The notes under the pieces: generated by a model
Seen by the model: the letters and a program-made list of their open reading frames with translations, nothing else
What the model was told of the DNA's origin: nothing
Database searches by the model: none
NCBI GenBank assembly: GCA_964465145.1
Contig: CAYXJR010000011.1
Span: 9,114-73,113, forward strand
DNA length: 64,000 bases
From: JAUVKA01 sp964465145
Lineage (GTDB): Bacteria; Bacteroidota; Bacteroidia; Bacteroidales; UBA12481
Direction of reading: 5' to 3'
In this document: piece after piece, positions 19,368 to 28,943 of the stretch
Position numbering within the stretch: the first letter of the stretch is position 1
Layout of the letters: each line of letters starts with the position of its first letter
Made by a program: the position numbers and the translations under genes

Positions 19368-21440
19368 ATGGAGATAACAATGGATACAGAAAAGCAACAA
19401 GGTATAATCAATGTAACGAGTGAGAATATTTTCCCAATTATTAAGAAATTCCTTTACTCTGATCATGAAATATTCCTTAGGGAGCTTATTTCCAATGCTG
19501 TGGATGCCATCCAGAAGTTGAAAACCCTGGCTTCGGTTGGTGAATTTAAAGGTGATCTTGGAGATTTGACCGTCCGGGTTTCCCTTGATAAAAAGAATAA
19601 AACGCTCACTGTTTCAGACCGAGGAGTGGGAATGACTGCCAAAGAAATCGAGAAGTTCATCAATGAGATTGCATTTTCCGGAGCTGAGGAGTTCATGAAG
19701 AAATATAAGAAGGATGCAAATGCTATTATTGGGCATTTTGGGTTAGGTTTTTATTCCTCTTTTATGGTTTCAGATATGGTTGAGATCATTACTAAATCAT
19801 ATAAGAGGGGAAAAGCAGTTAAATGGACATGTAAGGGGGATCCCTCATTTACTCTTGAGGAAAATGAGAAAACAGACCGTGGTACCTCTATCATATTGCA
19901 TCTTGATAAAGACTCTAAGGAGTTTCTTGAGGAGAGTAAAATTCAGGGACTATTGAATAAATACTCACGCTTTCTGCCTGTTCCTATTGCTTTTGGGAAG
20001 GAACAGGAATGGAAAAACAATAAGTATGTTGATACAGCCAAGGATAAGATCATAAATATTACTGAGCCCGCATGGACTAAAAAACCAGCTGAGTTAAAAG
20101 AAGAGGATTACCAGAATTTTTATCGCGACCTATACCCGATGGCGGAGGAACCATTGTTTCATATTCACCTGAATGTTGATTATCCCTTTACTCTAACCGG
20201 TATCCTGTACTTCCCGAAAATTCGTAATAATTTTGAAGTGCAGAAGAATAAAATACAACTCTATTGCAATCAGGTGTTTGTTACAGACTCGGTGGAGGGA
20301 ATTGTTCCTGATTTTCTTACTCTATTGCACGGAGTACTCGATTCTCCCGATATCCCCTTGAACGTCAGCCGATCATTTCTACAGAACGATCAAAATGTAA
20401 AAAAGATATCCGGTCACATCACCAAAAAAGTTGCCGATCGCCTGAAAGATATTTTCAAGAAGGACAGGGAGCAATTCGAAAAGAAATGGGATGATCTTAA
20501 GCTATTTATCAATTATGGGATGTTGACAGAGGAGAAGTTTTGGGACAAAGCAAAAGATTATGCTCTGTTCAAGAATACCGAGGTTAAATATTTTACATAT
20601 TCTGAATACAAGGATCTGATAAAGGAGAACCAGACAGATAAAGACGGGAACCTTGTTTACTTGTATGCAAACGATAAAGACGAGGAATTCGGTTTTATCC
20701 AGGCAGCTAAAGAAAAAGGTTATGATGTATTGTTAATGGACGGGCAGTTCGACACCCATTTCATTAATCATCTTGAACAGAAATTTGAAAAATCACGCTT
20801 TGTACGTGTTGATTCAGATGTGGTTGACAATCTGGTTCCCAAAGAAGAAAAGCGAGAATCAAAACTTACTGTCGAGCAGCAGGATATACTGCGGCCGGTG
20901 ATCCAAAGTCATTTGCCTGCTAATTTCTACTTTATTCAATTCGTTGCGCTTACTGAGCAGAGCAAGCCCATAATGATTACCCAGGCTGAATTTACCCGCA
21001 GGATGAAAGAAATGTCGAAAATGTCCGGAGGAATAGATATGTATGGAAATATGCCCGACACTTTTAACCTGGTAGTAAATTCTAATCACCCCATTATAAA
21101 TGCAATTTCCAAGGATGTTGTGGAGCGGTTAGGTGCCAGGATCAATGAATTGAAAGAAGCTCAGAAGCCATTAAAGCTAGATCAGGAAAGCCTTGTCAAG
21201 CTTAAGGAGGGCAAAAAAGATGATGAGATCAGTCAGGAGGAAAAAGACAAATTAGAGGAAGTAAATAAAAAGATTGCTGATATCACAAAGGAGCGGAACG
21301 ATGTCCTGGCTGCCTATGGAAAAGAGAGTAAATTGGTTAAGCAGTTGATTGATTTGGCATTACTGGCTAACAACATGCTTACTGGAGAAGCCCTGGATAC
21401 CTTCGTAAATAGGAGTATTGATCTGATCCAAAAGAAATAG
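19368..21440 (+). CDS. htpG: Molecular chaperone HtpG (Hsp90)
   Basis: A 690-aa cytosolic Hsp90. The GHKL ATP-binding domain shows the Bergerat motifs in order: ELISNAVDA (the catalytic Glu and Asn), DRGVGMT, and GHFGLGFYSSF. The middle domain with the Arg of NVSRSFLQ follows, then the C-terminal dimerisation region. A lysine/glutamate-rich insertion near residues 600-640 is usual in this phylum. Two in-frame ATGs, at 19368 and 19380, are both possible; the second gives MDTEKQQG. An inverted repeat precedes the gene and a strong intrinsic terminator follows, so it is likely monocistronic. Confidence 0.96.
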   Translation: MEITMDTEKQQGIINVTSENIFPIIKKFLYSDHEIFLRELISNAVDAIQKLKTLASVGEFKGDLGDLTVRVSLDKKNKTLTVSDRGVGMTAKEIEKFINEIAFSGAEEFMKKYKKDANAIIGHFGLGFYSSFMVSDMVEIITKSYKRGKAVKWTCKGDPSFTLEENEKTDRGTSIILHLDKDSKEFLEESKIQGLLNKYSRFLPVPIAFGKEQEWKNNKYVDTAKDKIINITEPAWTKKPAELKEEDYQNFYRDLYPMAEEPLFHIHLNVDYPFTLTGILYFPKIRNNFEVQKNKIQLYCNQVFVTDSVEGIVPDFLTLLHGVLDSPDIPLNVSRSFLQNDQNVKKISGHITKKVADRLKDIFKKDREQFEKKWDDLKLFINYGMLTEEKFWDKAKDYALFKNTEVKYFTYSEYKDLIKENQTDKDGNLVYLYANDKDEEFGFIQAAKEKGYDVLLMDGQFDTHFINHLEQKFEKSRFVRVDSDVVDNLVPKEEKRESKLTVEQQDILRPVIQSHLPANFYFIQFVALTEQSKPIMITQAEFTRRMKEMSKMSGGIDMYGNMPDTFNLVVNSNHPIINAISKDVVERLGARINELKEAQKPLKLDQESLVKLKEGKKDDEISQEEKDKLEEVNKKIADITKERNDVLAAYGKESKLVKQLIDLALLANNMLTGEALDTFVNRSIDLIQKK

Positions 21441-21462
21441 ATCAAATATCCTCATATAATAT

Positions 21463-21510
21463 ACCCGGGTCCTGAACAATAGGTTCAGATCCGGGTTTAT
21501 TTTTTCTTTT
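21463..21510 (+). terminator. Intrinsic terminator of htpG
   Basis: A 14-bp GC-rich stem (one bulged base, one G-U pair) between 21463-21477 and 21483-21496, with loop AATAG, is followed by a T-rich run to 21510. It starts 23 bases after the htpG stop. This is the clearest Rho-independent terminator in the window. Confidence 0.85.
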
Positions 21511-21592
21511 ATCTTTGTTATTTTTATGGCTGCTTTAATATTTAGCGGTGCCTGTTAGAGTTCCTGGAAATTTAGAATAAAACAGTATTCAG

Positions 21593-22249
21593 ATGAAAAG
21601 AACTATCATCCTTATTATCACTCTGATTTCCATTACTATGGCAGTTAGGGCTCAATATATTTCCTATGGGGCAAAACTAGGCCTCGGATTTCCGGGTTTT
21701 CAGGATGAAAGAATAGCAAGTCAGCGAATTACCCCCACTTTTGGAATTACTGGAGCCATTAATTTTAATCGCTCTATTCTATTTCAGACAGAGCTCGGCT
21801 ACGAAAGAAAAGGCAACAAATTTACAAACCAATATTGGGATGAGTTTGGCGATTTGGTGGATGACAGTACCTACCTGGTAAAAAGTAATCTTGATTATGT
21901 AACTATTCCACTTTTCGCAAAGTTCAACATGGGGCGATCAAATAAATTCTATTTTCAGGCTGGTGGATATTATGGTTACCTTTTGCGTGCCAGGTTTGCC
22001 GGAATGAAATTTGGAGAAATGGTTAGTAAGGACAATATTTTGCCTGGCTTAGCCAGGAATGACTATGGCCTTGTTTTTGGCGGTGGACTGGAGACTCCAA
22101 TCAGGCGGGAATTGAGTCTGCTTCTGGATGTGAAATTTAATTTGGGCATGAAAAACCTGAATATTGACTCAAATATTATTGGCCATAGCAACCCCATCCG
22201 AAATAAAAGTTTCATCATGAGCATGGGGGTGGTTATCCTGGTGGATTGA
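21593..22249 (+). CDS. PorT-like outer-membrane beta-barrel protein
   Basis: A 218-aa protein with a signal peptide (residues 1-20, ending VRAQ). Alternating beta strands such as SYGAKLGLGF, FQTELGYERKG and YVTIPLFAKF fit the OMP_b-brl_2/PorT-like barrel family, with about eight strands predicted. Such small barrels are very common in Bacteroidota and mostly uncharacterised. A TATCTTTG box at 21510-21517 overlaps the htpG terminator tail and could be its promoter. Its TGA stop is directly followed by the stop of the opposite-strand gene, forming TGATCA. Confidence 0.83.
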   Translation: MKRTIILIITLISITMAVRAQYISYGAKLGLGFPGFQDERIASQRITPTFGITGAINFNRSILFQTELGYERKGNKFTNQYWDEFGDLVDDSTYLVKSNLDYVTIPLFAKFNMGRSNKFYFQAGGYYGYLLRARFAGMKFGEMVSKDNILPGLARNDYGLVFGGGLETPIRRELSLLLDVKFNLGMKNLNIDSNIIGHSNPIRNKSFIMSMGVVILVD

Positions 22250-22774
22250 TCAGGACAAACAGCTGGATACCTCTTTGTTAATGAATTGCAGGGCGACCTG
22301 AGATGGTGAACTGTTCATTTCAATCTGCAATTCAATAATTTTCTTACTTAATTCAATGGCTGGCTCTTCAGGGTGAACTTCCATCGCAGCCTTATTAACC
22401 ATTTTTATAGTAGCTTCTTTAGCATTTTTAAGGATTTGCCAGGCTTGGGGGCTAACGTAGATTTGCTGAGATAGGTTGTGTTCAAATTCAGCACGTATAG
22501 CTGATAGTAATTTCTGATGAAAAGCCCTGGTATTTAGTTCGTTATCTTTCTCCCGGACGAGGAGAGAGTCAACAGTAATTCTTTCCAGGAACATAGCTAG
22601 CCTCTCATAAGCCTGCAGTTGTATCGGTATGGTGGTTTTTTTAACAAGTCGGATTGAATCATGTTTCCTTTGATTTTCCCAATTGGTCAGGAACTGCCTG
22701 ATTAACACCCAAACGGTGATAAGCACTACCACCGAAGGCAGAACGTATTTAGTAATTTCCAATATGTCTTTCAT
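22250..22774 (-). CDS. Conserved membrane-anchored protein of unknown function
   Basis: A 174-aa protein with one N-terminal membrane segment (about 8-27, VLPSVVVLITVWVLI), then a charged helical domain. It contains a run like LQAYERLAMFLERI and a C-terminal stretch rich in Ile/Glu/Leu. No catalytic motif is visible. Similar proteins occur across Bacteroidota, so I think it is real. ATG at 22774. It is convergent with the barrel gene with zero spacing and divergent from the aminotransferase gene. No function is assigned. Confidence 0.72.
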   Translation of the reverse strand: MKDILEITKYVLPSVVVLITVWVLIRQFLTNWENQRKHDSIRLVKKTTIPIQLQAYERLAMFLERITVDSLLVREKDNELNTRAFHQKLLSAIRAEFEHNLSQQIYVSPQAWQILKNAKEATIKMVNKAAMEVHPEEPAIELSKKIIELQIEMNSSPSQVALQFINKEVSSCLS

Positions 22775-22969
22775 GCCAGTTGATTTAGGAAGTTACAAGT
22801 TTAACATTTTTTAATAAAAGGTGATGGTACATTGGCTGCTTGTTTTATAAATTCACGGTTCAATTAAAAAATATTTGTACTTTTATTCTGCAGCATGGTC
22901 TTTTATTAATTGATAATTATAAGATGTTGACTGTCTTAAATTTATCAAAGTCATGCTGTTTTTTTTTAT

Positions 22970-22977
22970 TAATTTTG
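22970..22977 (+). promoter_or_regulatory. -7 box for the aminotransferase gene
   Basis: TAATTTTG matches TAnnTTTG and lies 56 bases upstream of ATG 23034 in the 259-base gap between divergent genes. A convincing -33 element is not visible; a T9 run precedes the box. Nothing else is recognised in this gap. Confidence 0.4.
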
Positions 22978-23033
22978 CAGGTCTTGAAAGACTTGAAAAC
23001 CCAAAGGTCAAGAATACAAAAAGACATTAACCA

Positions 23034-24227
23034 ATGAATAGTATTTCCCATCGTTTAGCTGCTCTATCCCTTTCCGAAACCCTGGCAATGAACCAGCGGA
23101 GTCGAGAAATGAGCAGGCAGGGTATTGATGTCATCAATTTAAGTATTGGAGAGCCCGATTTTGACACTCCTGTGCATATAAAGGAAGCTGCCATAAAAGC
23201 CATACACGACAACTTTACACATTATCCGCCCGTTCATGGATTCCTGGATCTTCGTGAAGCTATTTCCTTCAAACTCAGCAGGGATAATGGTTTGAAATAT
23301 ACGCCCGATGAAATAATCGTTTCCAGTGGGGCTAAGCAATCACTGGCAAATGTGATGCTAAGTGTTCTTAATCCCGGGGATGAAGCCATAATACCAGCTC
23401 CCTACTGGGTGTCATACCCTGAGATGGTTAAGCTGGCTGAAGCTACCACAATAATTGTTCCAACTGGGATTGAACAGAATTATAAGATCACGCCAGAGCA
23501 ACTGGAATCACATATAACACCCAAAACCAAGCTTTTCGTATTTAATTCACCCTCAAATCCCTCAGGGCAGATCTATTCCCGGAATGAGTTAGAAGCCCTT
23601 GCTGCTGTTTTTGAAAGGTATCCGAATATTATAGTCCTGTCCGATGAAATTTATGAACATATCAATTACCAGAACAAGCATGAGTCGATTGGCCAGTTTG
23701 AGTCTATTCGGGGACAAGTGGTAATTATTAACGGGATGAGTAAGGGTTATGCTATGACCGGCTGGCGTATAGGATACATGGCTGGGCCAGAGTGGCTGGT
23801 GAGATCCTGTCAGAAATTGCAGGGTCAATATACTTCGGGGGCTTGTTCAATTTCTCAAAAAGCCGCGGTGGCTGCATTGCTGGGGGATCAATCTGTTATT
23901 CAATGCATGGTAAAAGTTTTCAAAGAACGGCGTGATCTGGTTGTTTCTTACCTCAGAGACATTCCTGGGTTTGAGGGGGAAATTCCACAGGGGGCTTTTT
24001 ATGTACTGCCGGATGTGTCATCTTATTTTGGTAAAAGGGTTGGTAGTAAGGTCATTCATGATTCTGATGATCTATGCATGCATCTATTAAATAGTGCCAA
24101 TGTGGCAACAGTTTCTGGAAAACCCTTTGGTGCTCCTGGCTGCCTTAGGTTGTCATATGCTTCAAACACAAAAGTATTATCGGAAGCCATGATCAGAATC
24201 AAGCGGGAGATGGAGAAGATAAAGTAG
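23034..24227 (+). CDS. aspC: Pyridoxal phosphate-dependent aminotransferase (aspartate type)
   Basis: A 397-aa class I aminotransferase of the aspartate/prephenate group. Recognisable parts are SIGEPDFDTP near 40, the PLP-phosphate contact SSGAKQSL, FNSPSNPSG, the SDEIYE aspartate, and the Schiff-base lysine in GMSKGYAMTGWRIGY (near 240). The C-terminal CLRLSYA holds the arginine that binds the substrate carboxylate. It probably moves amino groups between aspartate or glutamate and 2-oxo acids; the exact substrate is not certain. Its stop codon lies inside a small heptamer array, and mltG follows closely. Confidence 0.92.
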   Translation: MNSISHRLAALSLSETLAMNQRSREMSRQGIDVINLSIGEPDFDTPVHIKEAAIKAIHDNFTHYPPVHGFLDLREAISFKLSRDNGLKYTPDEIIVSSGAKQSLANVMLSVLNPGDEAIIPAPYWVSYPEMVKLAEATTIIVPTGIEQNYKITPEQLESHITPKTKLFVFNSPSNPSGQIYSRNELEALAAVFERYPNIIVLSDEIYEHINYQNKHESIGQFESIRGQVVIINGMSKGYAMTGWRIGYMAGPEWLVRSCQKLQGQYTSGACSISQKAAVAALLGDQSVIQCMVKVFKERRDLVVSYLRDIPGFEGEIPQGAFYVLPDVSSYFGKRVGSKVIHDSDDLCMHLLNSANVATVSGKPFGAPGCLRLSYASNTKVLSEAMIRIKREMEKIK

Positions 24228-24244
24228 GTTGTAGGTTGTTGGTT
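24224..24244. repeat. Short heptamer array at the aminotransferase stop
   Basis: Three seven-base units GTAGGTT, GTAGGTT and GTTGGTT, beginning inside the last codons of the aminotransferase gene and running into the mltG leader. Same period and leading G as the arrays at 9.6 and 30.5 kb. Confidence 0.7.
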
Positions 24245-24268
24245 GAGGAGTTAAAATTTCTTTTTTTT

Positions 24269-25321
24269 ATGATTAAAGGGAGTAGCAGAAAGATATTGTA
24301 CTGGGCAGGTGGAGCAGCATTTTTATTGCTTGTTGCCGGAGGAATAATTGGCTATTGCTTTTATTCCTGGATATACGCCCCCAGTTTAGTCAATACAACA
24401 GAAGAAAAGGTATATTTTTATATTCCTACTGGTTCGGAATATGGTTCAGTTTTACATGATCTTGACACTTTAGGTTGGCTCAAAAAAACTAAATCCTTCG
24501 ATTGGGTAGCTCGAAAGAAGAAGTATCCTGATTTCGTTAAACCTGGCAGGTATGAGTTATTCAGGGGGATGAGCAATGACTCCCTTGTGAATCTTTTGCG
24601 CTCCGGCAAGCAGTCTGAGATTGAGCTTGTTTTTAATACAATGCGTACTTTGGAATATCTGGCACAGGTGGTTGGAGAACAAATCGAGGCAGATTCATCA
24701 TCATTAATTTCTCTTTTCAAGGATACAAGCCGCATGGAAGTTCTGGGTTTCAGCCCTGAGAGCTGGACCGGTATCTTTATCCCAAATACTTACCGGTTTT
24801 TTTGGAATACCAATGCTGATCAATTCATTGAAAGGATGAAAATTGAGTATGAAAAATATTGGTCTGGCAGTCGGGATTCCATTTGCAGAGCAAATGGTAT
24901 GACCAGGAACGAGGTGATGGCCCTGGCAGCCATTGTGCAAGGTGAAACTTTCAAGGTTGATGAGATGCCTCGTGTGGCAGGTGTGTATATGAACCGGTTG
25001 AAAAAAGGAATGAAATTGCAGGCTGATCCAACGGTTATTTTTGCAGTCGATGATCCGAATCTTAAAAGAGTACTCAAAAAACACCTGAAGGTTGATTCTC
25101 CTTACAATACATATAAATATGCAGGTTTACCTCCGGGGCCTATTCGGATTCCTTCGATCCAGGCAATTGATGCATGCCTGAATTATGAGAGCCATAAATA
25201 CATATATTTTTGTGCGAAAGAGGATTTTTCCGGATACCATTCTTTTGCTTCAGGATATACCGAGCATCTCAGGAATGCCCGAAGGTATCAGCGGGCTTTA
25301 AATCAGAGGAATATTTATTGA
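24269..25321 (+). CDS. mltG: Endolytic murein transglycosylase MltG
   Basis: A 350-aa inner-membrane enzyme that cuts nascent peptidoglycan glycan strands and so ends their growth. One membrane anchor lies at about 10-32, followed by a LysM-like part and the YceG domain. The core reads AIVQGET, then RVAGVYMNRLKKGMKLQADPT; the Glu of ET is the conserved catalytic residue. ATG 24269 is chosen because it leads directly into the anchor; the in-frame TTG at 24236 lies in the heptamer repeats. The phosphomannomutase gene starts two bases after its stop, so the two are probably co-translated. Confidence 0.93.
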   Translation: MIKGSSRKILYWAGGAAFLLLVAGGIIGYCFYSWIYAPSLVNTTEEKVYFYIPTGSEYGSVLHDLDTLGWLKKTKSFDWVARKKKYPDFVKPGRYELFRGMSNDSLVNLLRSGKQSEIELVFNTMRTLEYLAQVVGEQIEADSSSLISLFKDTSRMEVLGFSPESWTGIFIPNTYRFFWNTNADQFIERMKIEYEKYWSGSRDSICRANGMTRNEVMALAAIVQGETFKVDEMPRVAGVYMNRLKKGMKLQADPTVIFAVDDPNLKRVLKKHLKVDSPYNTYKYAGLPPGPIRIPSIQAIDACLNYESHKYIYFCAKEDFSGYHSFASGYTEHLRNARRYQRALNQRNIY

Positions 25322-25322
25322 G

Positions 25323-26669
25323 ATGAAGGCATTCAAAGCATATGATATTCGAGGAGCATTCCCTGAGGATTGGAATGGGGAGGATGCTTATAAGATCGGA
25401 TATTTTCTGCCAAGGTTATTAGATACAAAAAATATTCTTATTGGTCGTGATGTACGGCTTTCCTCCGATGAGATCTTTAGCTATCTCAGCCGCGGTATAA
25501 TGGATTCAGGTGCGAATGTGTTGAACATGGGATTAGCAACGACGCCAATGGTATATTGGGCTACAACCAGGTTGGGACTCGAGGCATCGGTGCAGATAAC
25601 GGCCTCCCACAATCCAAAAAACCATAACGGACTTAAAGTATCTGCTACCAATGCGATGCCGGTGGGCTATGAAAATGGTCTTAAGAAAATAGAACAATGG
25701 ATGAAGGTGGAGCCCATTAAGATCGCTGGCAAAACTGGTTCAACCCGGGAAATTGACTTGCGATCCGAATATCTTCAATTCATGGGTAACCATGTGCCTG
25801 ATCTCCTGGGGATGAAGATAACCATCGACTGCTCCAATGGAATGGCCGGCATGTTTATACGGGAGCTATTGGGAGACACCCATATCTATATCAATGAGAA
25901 ACCTGACGGCCGGTTTCCCGGGCATGATCCTAACCCGTTGAATCCAAAAAACATTACACAATTGTCGCAGACTGTTTTAGAAAACAATAGCGACCTAGGT
26001 GTGATTTTTGACGGGGATGCAGACCGGGTGATGTTCGTTGATGAAAGGGGAAAATTCATTTCCCCTGATTTGATGATAGCCGTGCTGGGACATAAGTTTC
26101 TGGACGGACATCCCGGGATCAGGGTTCTACAAGATATAAGAACATCTAAAAGTGTTGGAGAATATCTGGAGAAGATGGGAGCTGAAATGCATATATGGCG
26201 TGTGGGTCGTGCCTTTGCTGCTCCTAAACTTAGGGAGATTGATGGGCTTTACGGGGGTGAACTGGCTGGCCACTATTACTTTCGGGATTTTAATTATTCA
26301 GATTCAGGGATCCTCGCTTCTTTGCATATCATGGAAGTTCTGGCCAGGGTGGTGAGTAATGGACGAACTGTTTCCTCTATGATTGAATCCATAACTAATT
26401 ATGCCAATTCCGGGGAGATAAATTTTGTTATTGAGGATAAAATATCTGCCATTAGCGCAGTTGTTGATCAGATTTCATCTGTAGAGGCACCTCTGAGGAA
26501 ATATGATTTTGATGGTATACGTATGGAATTTGCCGATTGGTGGTTCAACATCAGGCCCTCCAATACGGAACCTTATCTACGGTTCCTTGCTGAAGCCAGG
26601 GATGAAGACCTCCTAAAGGATAAACTCGTACAGATAAGGACTATACTGAAGCCCTTCATTCACCAATAA
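25323..26669 (+). CDS. manB: Phosphomannomutase/phosphoglucomutase
   Basis: A 448-aa alpha-D-phosphohexomutase that interconverts the 1- and 6-phosphates of mannose or glucose for nucleotide-sugar synthesis. The phosphoserine loop is TASHNPKNHNG (Ser near 93), the Mg loop is DGDADR, the sugar-binding loop is GGELAGHYYF, and the phosphate-binding loop is RPSNTEPYLR. All four are intact. It sits directly behind mltG and overlaps the 3' end of the convergent murB by 14 bases. Which sugar it prefers cannot be decided from sequence. Confidence 0.92.
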   Translation: MKAFKAYDIRGAFPEDWNGEDAYKIGYFLPRLLDTKNILIGRDVRLSSDEIFSYLSRGIMDSGANVLNMGLATTPMVYWATTRLGLEASVQITASHNPKNHNGLKVSATNAMPVGYENGLKKIEQWMKVEPIKIAGKTGSTREIDLRSEYLQFMGNHVPDLLGMKITIDCSNGMAGMFIRELLGDTHIYINEKPDGRFPGHDPNPLNPKNITQLSQTVLENNSDLGVIFDGDADRVMFVDERGKFISPDLMIAVLGHKFLDGHPGIRVLQDIRTSKSVGEYLEKMGAEMHIWRVGRAFAAPKLREIDGLYGGELAGHYYFRDFNYSDSGILASLHIMEVLARVVSNGRTVSSMIESITNYANSGEINFVIEDKISAISAVVDQISSVEAPLRKYDFDGIRMEFADWWFNIRPSNTEPYLRFLAEARDEDLLKDKLVQIRTILKPFIHQ

Positions 26670-27678
26670 TCGTGACTTCAGGTTCAAGCTTTATACCAAA
26701 AAGCTGTTGAACGGACTCCTGGATATCTTTTGCCAATTTCATGATCTCACTCCCTTTTGCTTCACCGAAGTTAACCAGGACTAAGGCCTGCTTTTCGTAT
26801 ACACCTGCCGAGAGATTGCGATAACCTTTCCAACCTGCTTTCTCAATCATCCAGGCTGCTGGAATTTTCACTATGCCAGGTATAGTAGTTGTATAGTAGG
26901 GAATAAGAGGGTTAATTTGTTTAATATGATTGAATTGCTCAACAGAAATCAGGGGGTTTTTGAAGAAGCTGCCCGCATTCCCAAGCCTTGCGGGATCAGG
27001 TAATCTGCTTCGTCTGGTCGCTATTATTACCTCCCGCACAAGAGCTTGGGTGAGGTCGCCTGATGCATTAACCATTTCAGATAAACTGCCATAGGACAAA
27101 TCATACTTAGGGGTTTTTGAAAGGATAAACCTGACACGCCATACAAGCCATGTTTTATTTCCCTGATTCTTAAGTATGCTTTGTCGGTAAGTAAAATGAC
27201 AATCTCCCTGACTTAAGAAAAAGCTATCGCCCTTTTTGATATCTACTATCTGCACTTCGGAAACAATGTTCCCCACTTCTACACCGTAAGCTCCAATATT
27301 TTGTACAGCTGCTGCCCCTACACTTCCAGGGATGAGGCTCAGGTTTTCCAAGCCGTAATATCCCAGATCGACTGTCCACTGAACTAATTCGTCCCATTCC
27401 ATTCCTGCCCCAACTTCGATTTGTATTTGCTCCTCACTCTCCTTCAGAATATTAATTTCACGGTTTTCTGCATGAATTAAACAGCCCGGATAGTTTTTAA
27501 TGAAAAGAAGGTTAGTGCCTGATCCGATAAAAAACCTTGGTAATAAATTATAGGGAGGTTTGTTGATTAATTCAACCAGCTGCTGTTGATCATCAAAAGA
27601 TATCCAATATCTTGACCTTGCCTGAATCCCGAATGAATTACGGCGGTGCAGATTTTCATTTTCCAGTACCCTGATCAT
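26656..27678 (-). CDS. murB: UDP-N-acetylmuramate dehydrogenase MurB (type I)
   Basis: A 340-aa FAD enzyme reducing UDP-GlcNAc-enolpyruvate to UDP-MurNAc with NADPH. FAD-binding segments are FIGSGTNLLF and LSLIPGSVGAAAVQNIGAYG. The catalytic set is visible: Arg in FTYRQSI, Ser in NAGSFFKNP, and Glu in LEPEVTIIG at the C-terminus. The extra loops and length match the E. coli type I enzyme. ATG at 27678 (MIRVLENENL) is preferred over ATG 27702, which adds eight unconserved residues. Divergent from the glycosyltransferase gene. Confidence 0.95.
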   Translation of the reverse strand: MIRVLENENLHRRNSFGIQARSRYWISFDDQQQLVELINKPPYNLLPRFFIGSGTNLLFIKNYPGCLIHAENREINILKESEEQIQIEVGAGMEWDELVQWTVDLGYYGLENLSLIPGSVGAAAVQNIGAYGVEVGNIVSEVQIVDIKKGDSFFLSQGDCHFTYRQSILKNQGNKTWLVWRVRFILSKTPKYDLSYGSLSEMVNASGDLTQALVREVIIATRRSRLPDPARLGNAGSFFKNPLISVEQFNHIKQINPLIPYYTTTIPGIVKIPAAWMIEKAGWKGYRNLSAGVYEKQALVLVNFGEAKGSEIMKLAKDIQESVQQLFGIKLEPEVTIIGE

Positions 27679-27732
27679 ATATGCCAAAGATAGGCAGTCC
27701 ATACCAAAATACCTCTTTTACTGTTTTATTCT

Positions 27733-27740
27733 TACCTTCG
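27733..27740 (+). promoter_or_regulatory. Probable -7 box for the glycosyltransferase gene
   Basis: TACCTTCG differs from TAnnTTTG at one base, a variant also seen before gyrB here. It ends six bases before the ATG at 27747, so the leader would be very short. No good -33 element is seen. Confidence 0.3.
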
Positions 27741-27746
27741 TCAGCG

Positions 27747-28877
27747 ATGAAAAAGCCTGGATCAAAAAGGATAATATTGGTCGTATCCAATGACCTGGAA
27801 GGTGATCAGCGCCTGCATAAGGTAGCTAATTCCCTTCTGAAAAATGGTTGGGATCCTGTCCTTACCGGCCGAAGGCTTCCTGATTCAAAACCTCTTTCCA
27901 GGCCATACCAGGTCCGGCGGGTGAAATTAATGTTTTCGAAGGGAGCTGCATTTTATGCTTGTTTAAACCTAAGGATATTCTTTCATCTTTTATTTATTCG
28001 TGCCGATCTTTTTGTTGCCAATGACCTGGATACTCTCCTTGCTGTCTGGCTGGTTTCAAAAGTTCGGAGAAAACCAGTGATTTACGATAGTCATGAGTAT
28101 TTCACGGAGGTTCCGGAACTGGTTAACAGGCCTAGTATTCAAAGAATTTGGAAATTTTTAGAGCGCAATATCCAGCCCAAATTAAAATTTGTGATGACAG
28201 TTAATGAATCCATAGCGGATATTTTCAAGAATGAATATAATAATGATGTAATTGTCATAAAAAATCTACCGGTTTCTACTACTAATGAACCTGTTCCTGG
28301 ACAACTGCCGACAGGATTTACTGACAATCCGGTTCTGATATATCAGGGAGCAGTTAATATAGGCCGTGGGTTGGAGGAATTGCTCCTGGCTATGAAACAA
28401 CTACCAGATTTCAAACTCCTGATAGTTGGTTGGGGAGACCGTTTGGAATCTTTGAAAAAGTTTGTTTCCGAGGAGGGATTAATGAGCAGGGTTCATTTTA
28501 CCGGACGGGTACCTTTTGAGTCGCTTGCCTGGTACACCAGCCAAGCCAATATCGGTGTTTCTCTTGAACAGGACATTGGGCTGAGTTATCGTTTTTCTCT
28601 GCCAAATAAACTTTTTGACTACATGCATGCCGGAATTCCAGTAATAGCTTCAGACCTGCCTGAAATTAGGAAGGTAGTGGAGGATGTAGGGTTCGGTTTG
28701 CTGGTGGCTGATTTTTCTCCATTATCACTGGCCAATTCTATCAGGGCATTCTGGCAGGACAGGGACCGATTTGACCAATGTAAAAATAATGCCTTAGAAA
28801 AATTTTCGCGATATACATGGGAGCAGCAGGAGGAGTTGCTTTTAACTGTTTATGATAAAGCATTAAGGAAGACATAA
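27747..28877 (+). CDS. Glycosyltransferase, GT4-like family
   Basis: A 376-aa GT-B fold enzyme. The N-terminal acceptor domain begins VVSNDLEGDQRLHKVA. The C-terminal nucleotide-sugar domain shows YQGAVNIGRGLEELL, then GRVPFESLAWYTSQANIGVSLEQ and the conserved acid near PNKLFDYMHAGIPVIASDLPEI. It probably adds a sugar to a lipid- or protein-linked acceptor at the inner membrane; donor and acceptor are unknown. ATG 27747 is chosen over an in-frame ATG at 27681, which would overlap the murB start region. It stands alone, not in a polysaccharide cluster. Confidence 0.88.
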   Translation: MKKPGSKRIILVVSNDLEGDQRLHKVANSLLKNGWDPVLTGRRLPDSKPLSRPYQVRRVKLMFSKGAAFYACLNLRIFFHLLFIRADLFVANDLDTLLAVWLVSKVRRKPVIYDSHEYFTEVPELVNRPSIQRIWKFLERNIQPKLKFVMTVNESIADIFKNEYNNDVIVIKNLPVSTTNEPVPGQLPTGFTDNPVLIYQGAVNIGRGLEELLLAMKQLPDFKLLIVGWGDRLESLKKFVSEEGLMSRVHFTGRVPFESLAWYTSQANIGVSLEQDIGLSYRFSLPNKLFDYMHAGIPVIASDLPEIRKVVEDVGFGLLVADFSPLSLANSIRAFWQDRDRFDQCKNNALEKFSRYTWEQQEELLLTVYDKALRKT

Positions 28878-28887
28878 GCTGTTTCGG

Positions 28888-28919
28888 GTAGCGAATATTA
28901 ATATTTGTATATTCGCTAC
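28888..28919 (+). promoter_or_regulatory. Perfect inverted repeat before the class V aminotransferase gene
   Basis: Perfect 11-base arms GTAGCGAATAT and ATATTCGCTAC surround a ten-base AT-rich loop. It begins 10 bases after the glycosyltransferase stop and ends 24 bases before ATG 28944. There is no T-run after the right arm, so an operator or leader hairpin is as likely as a terminator. Confidence 0.5.
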
Positions 28920-28943
28920 TCTTGTTACTGAAGAGTAGAGATT

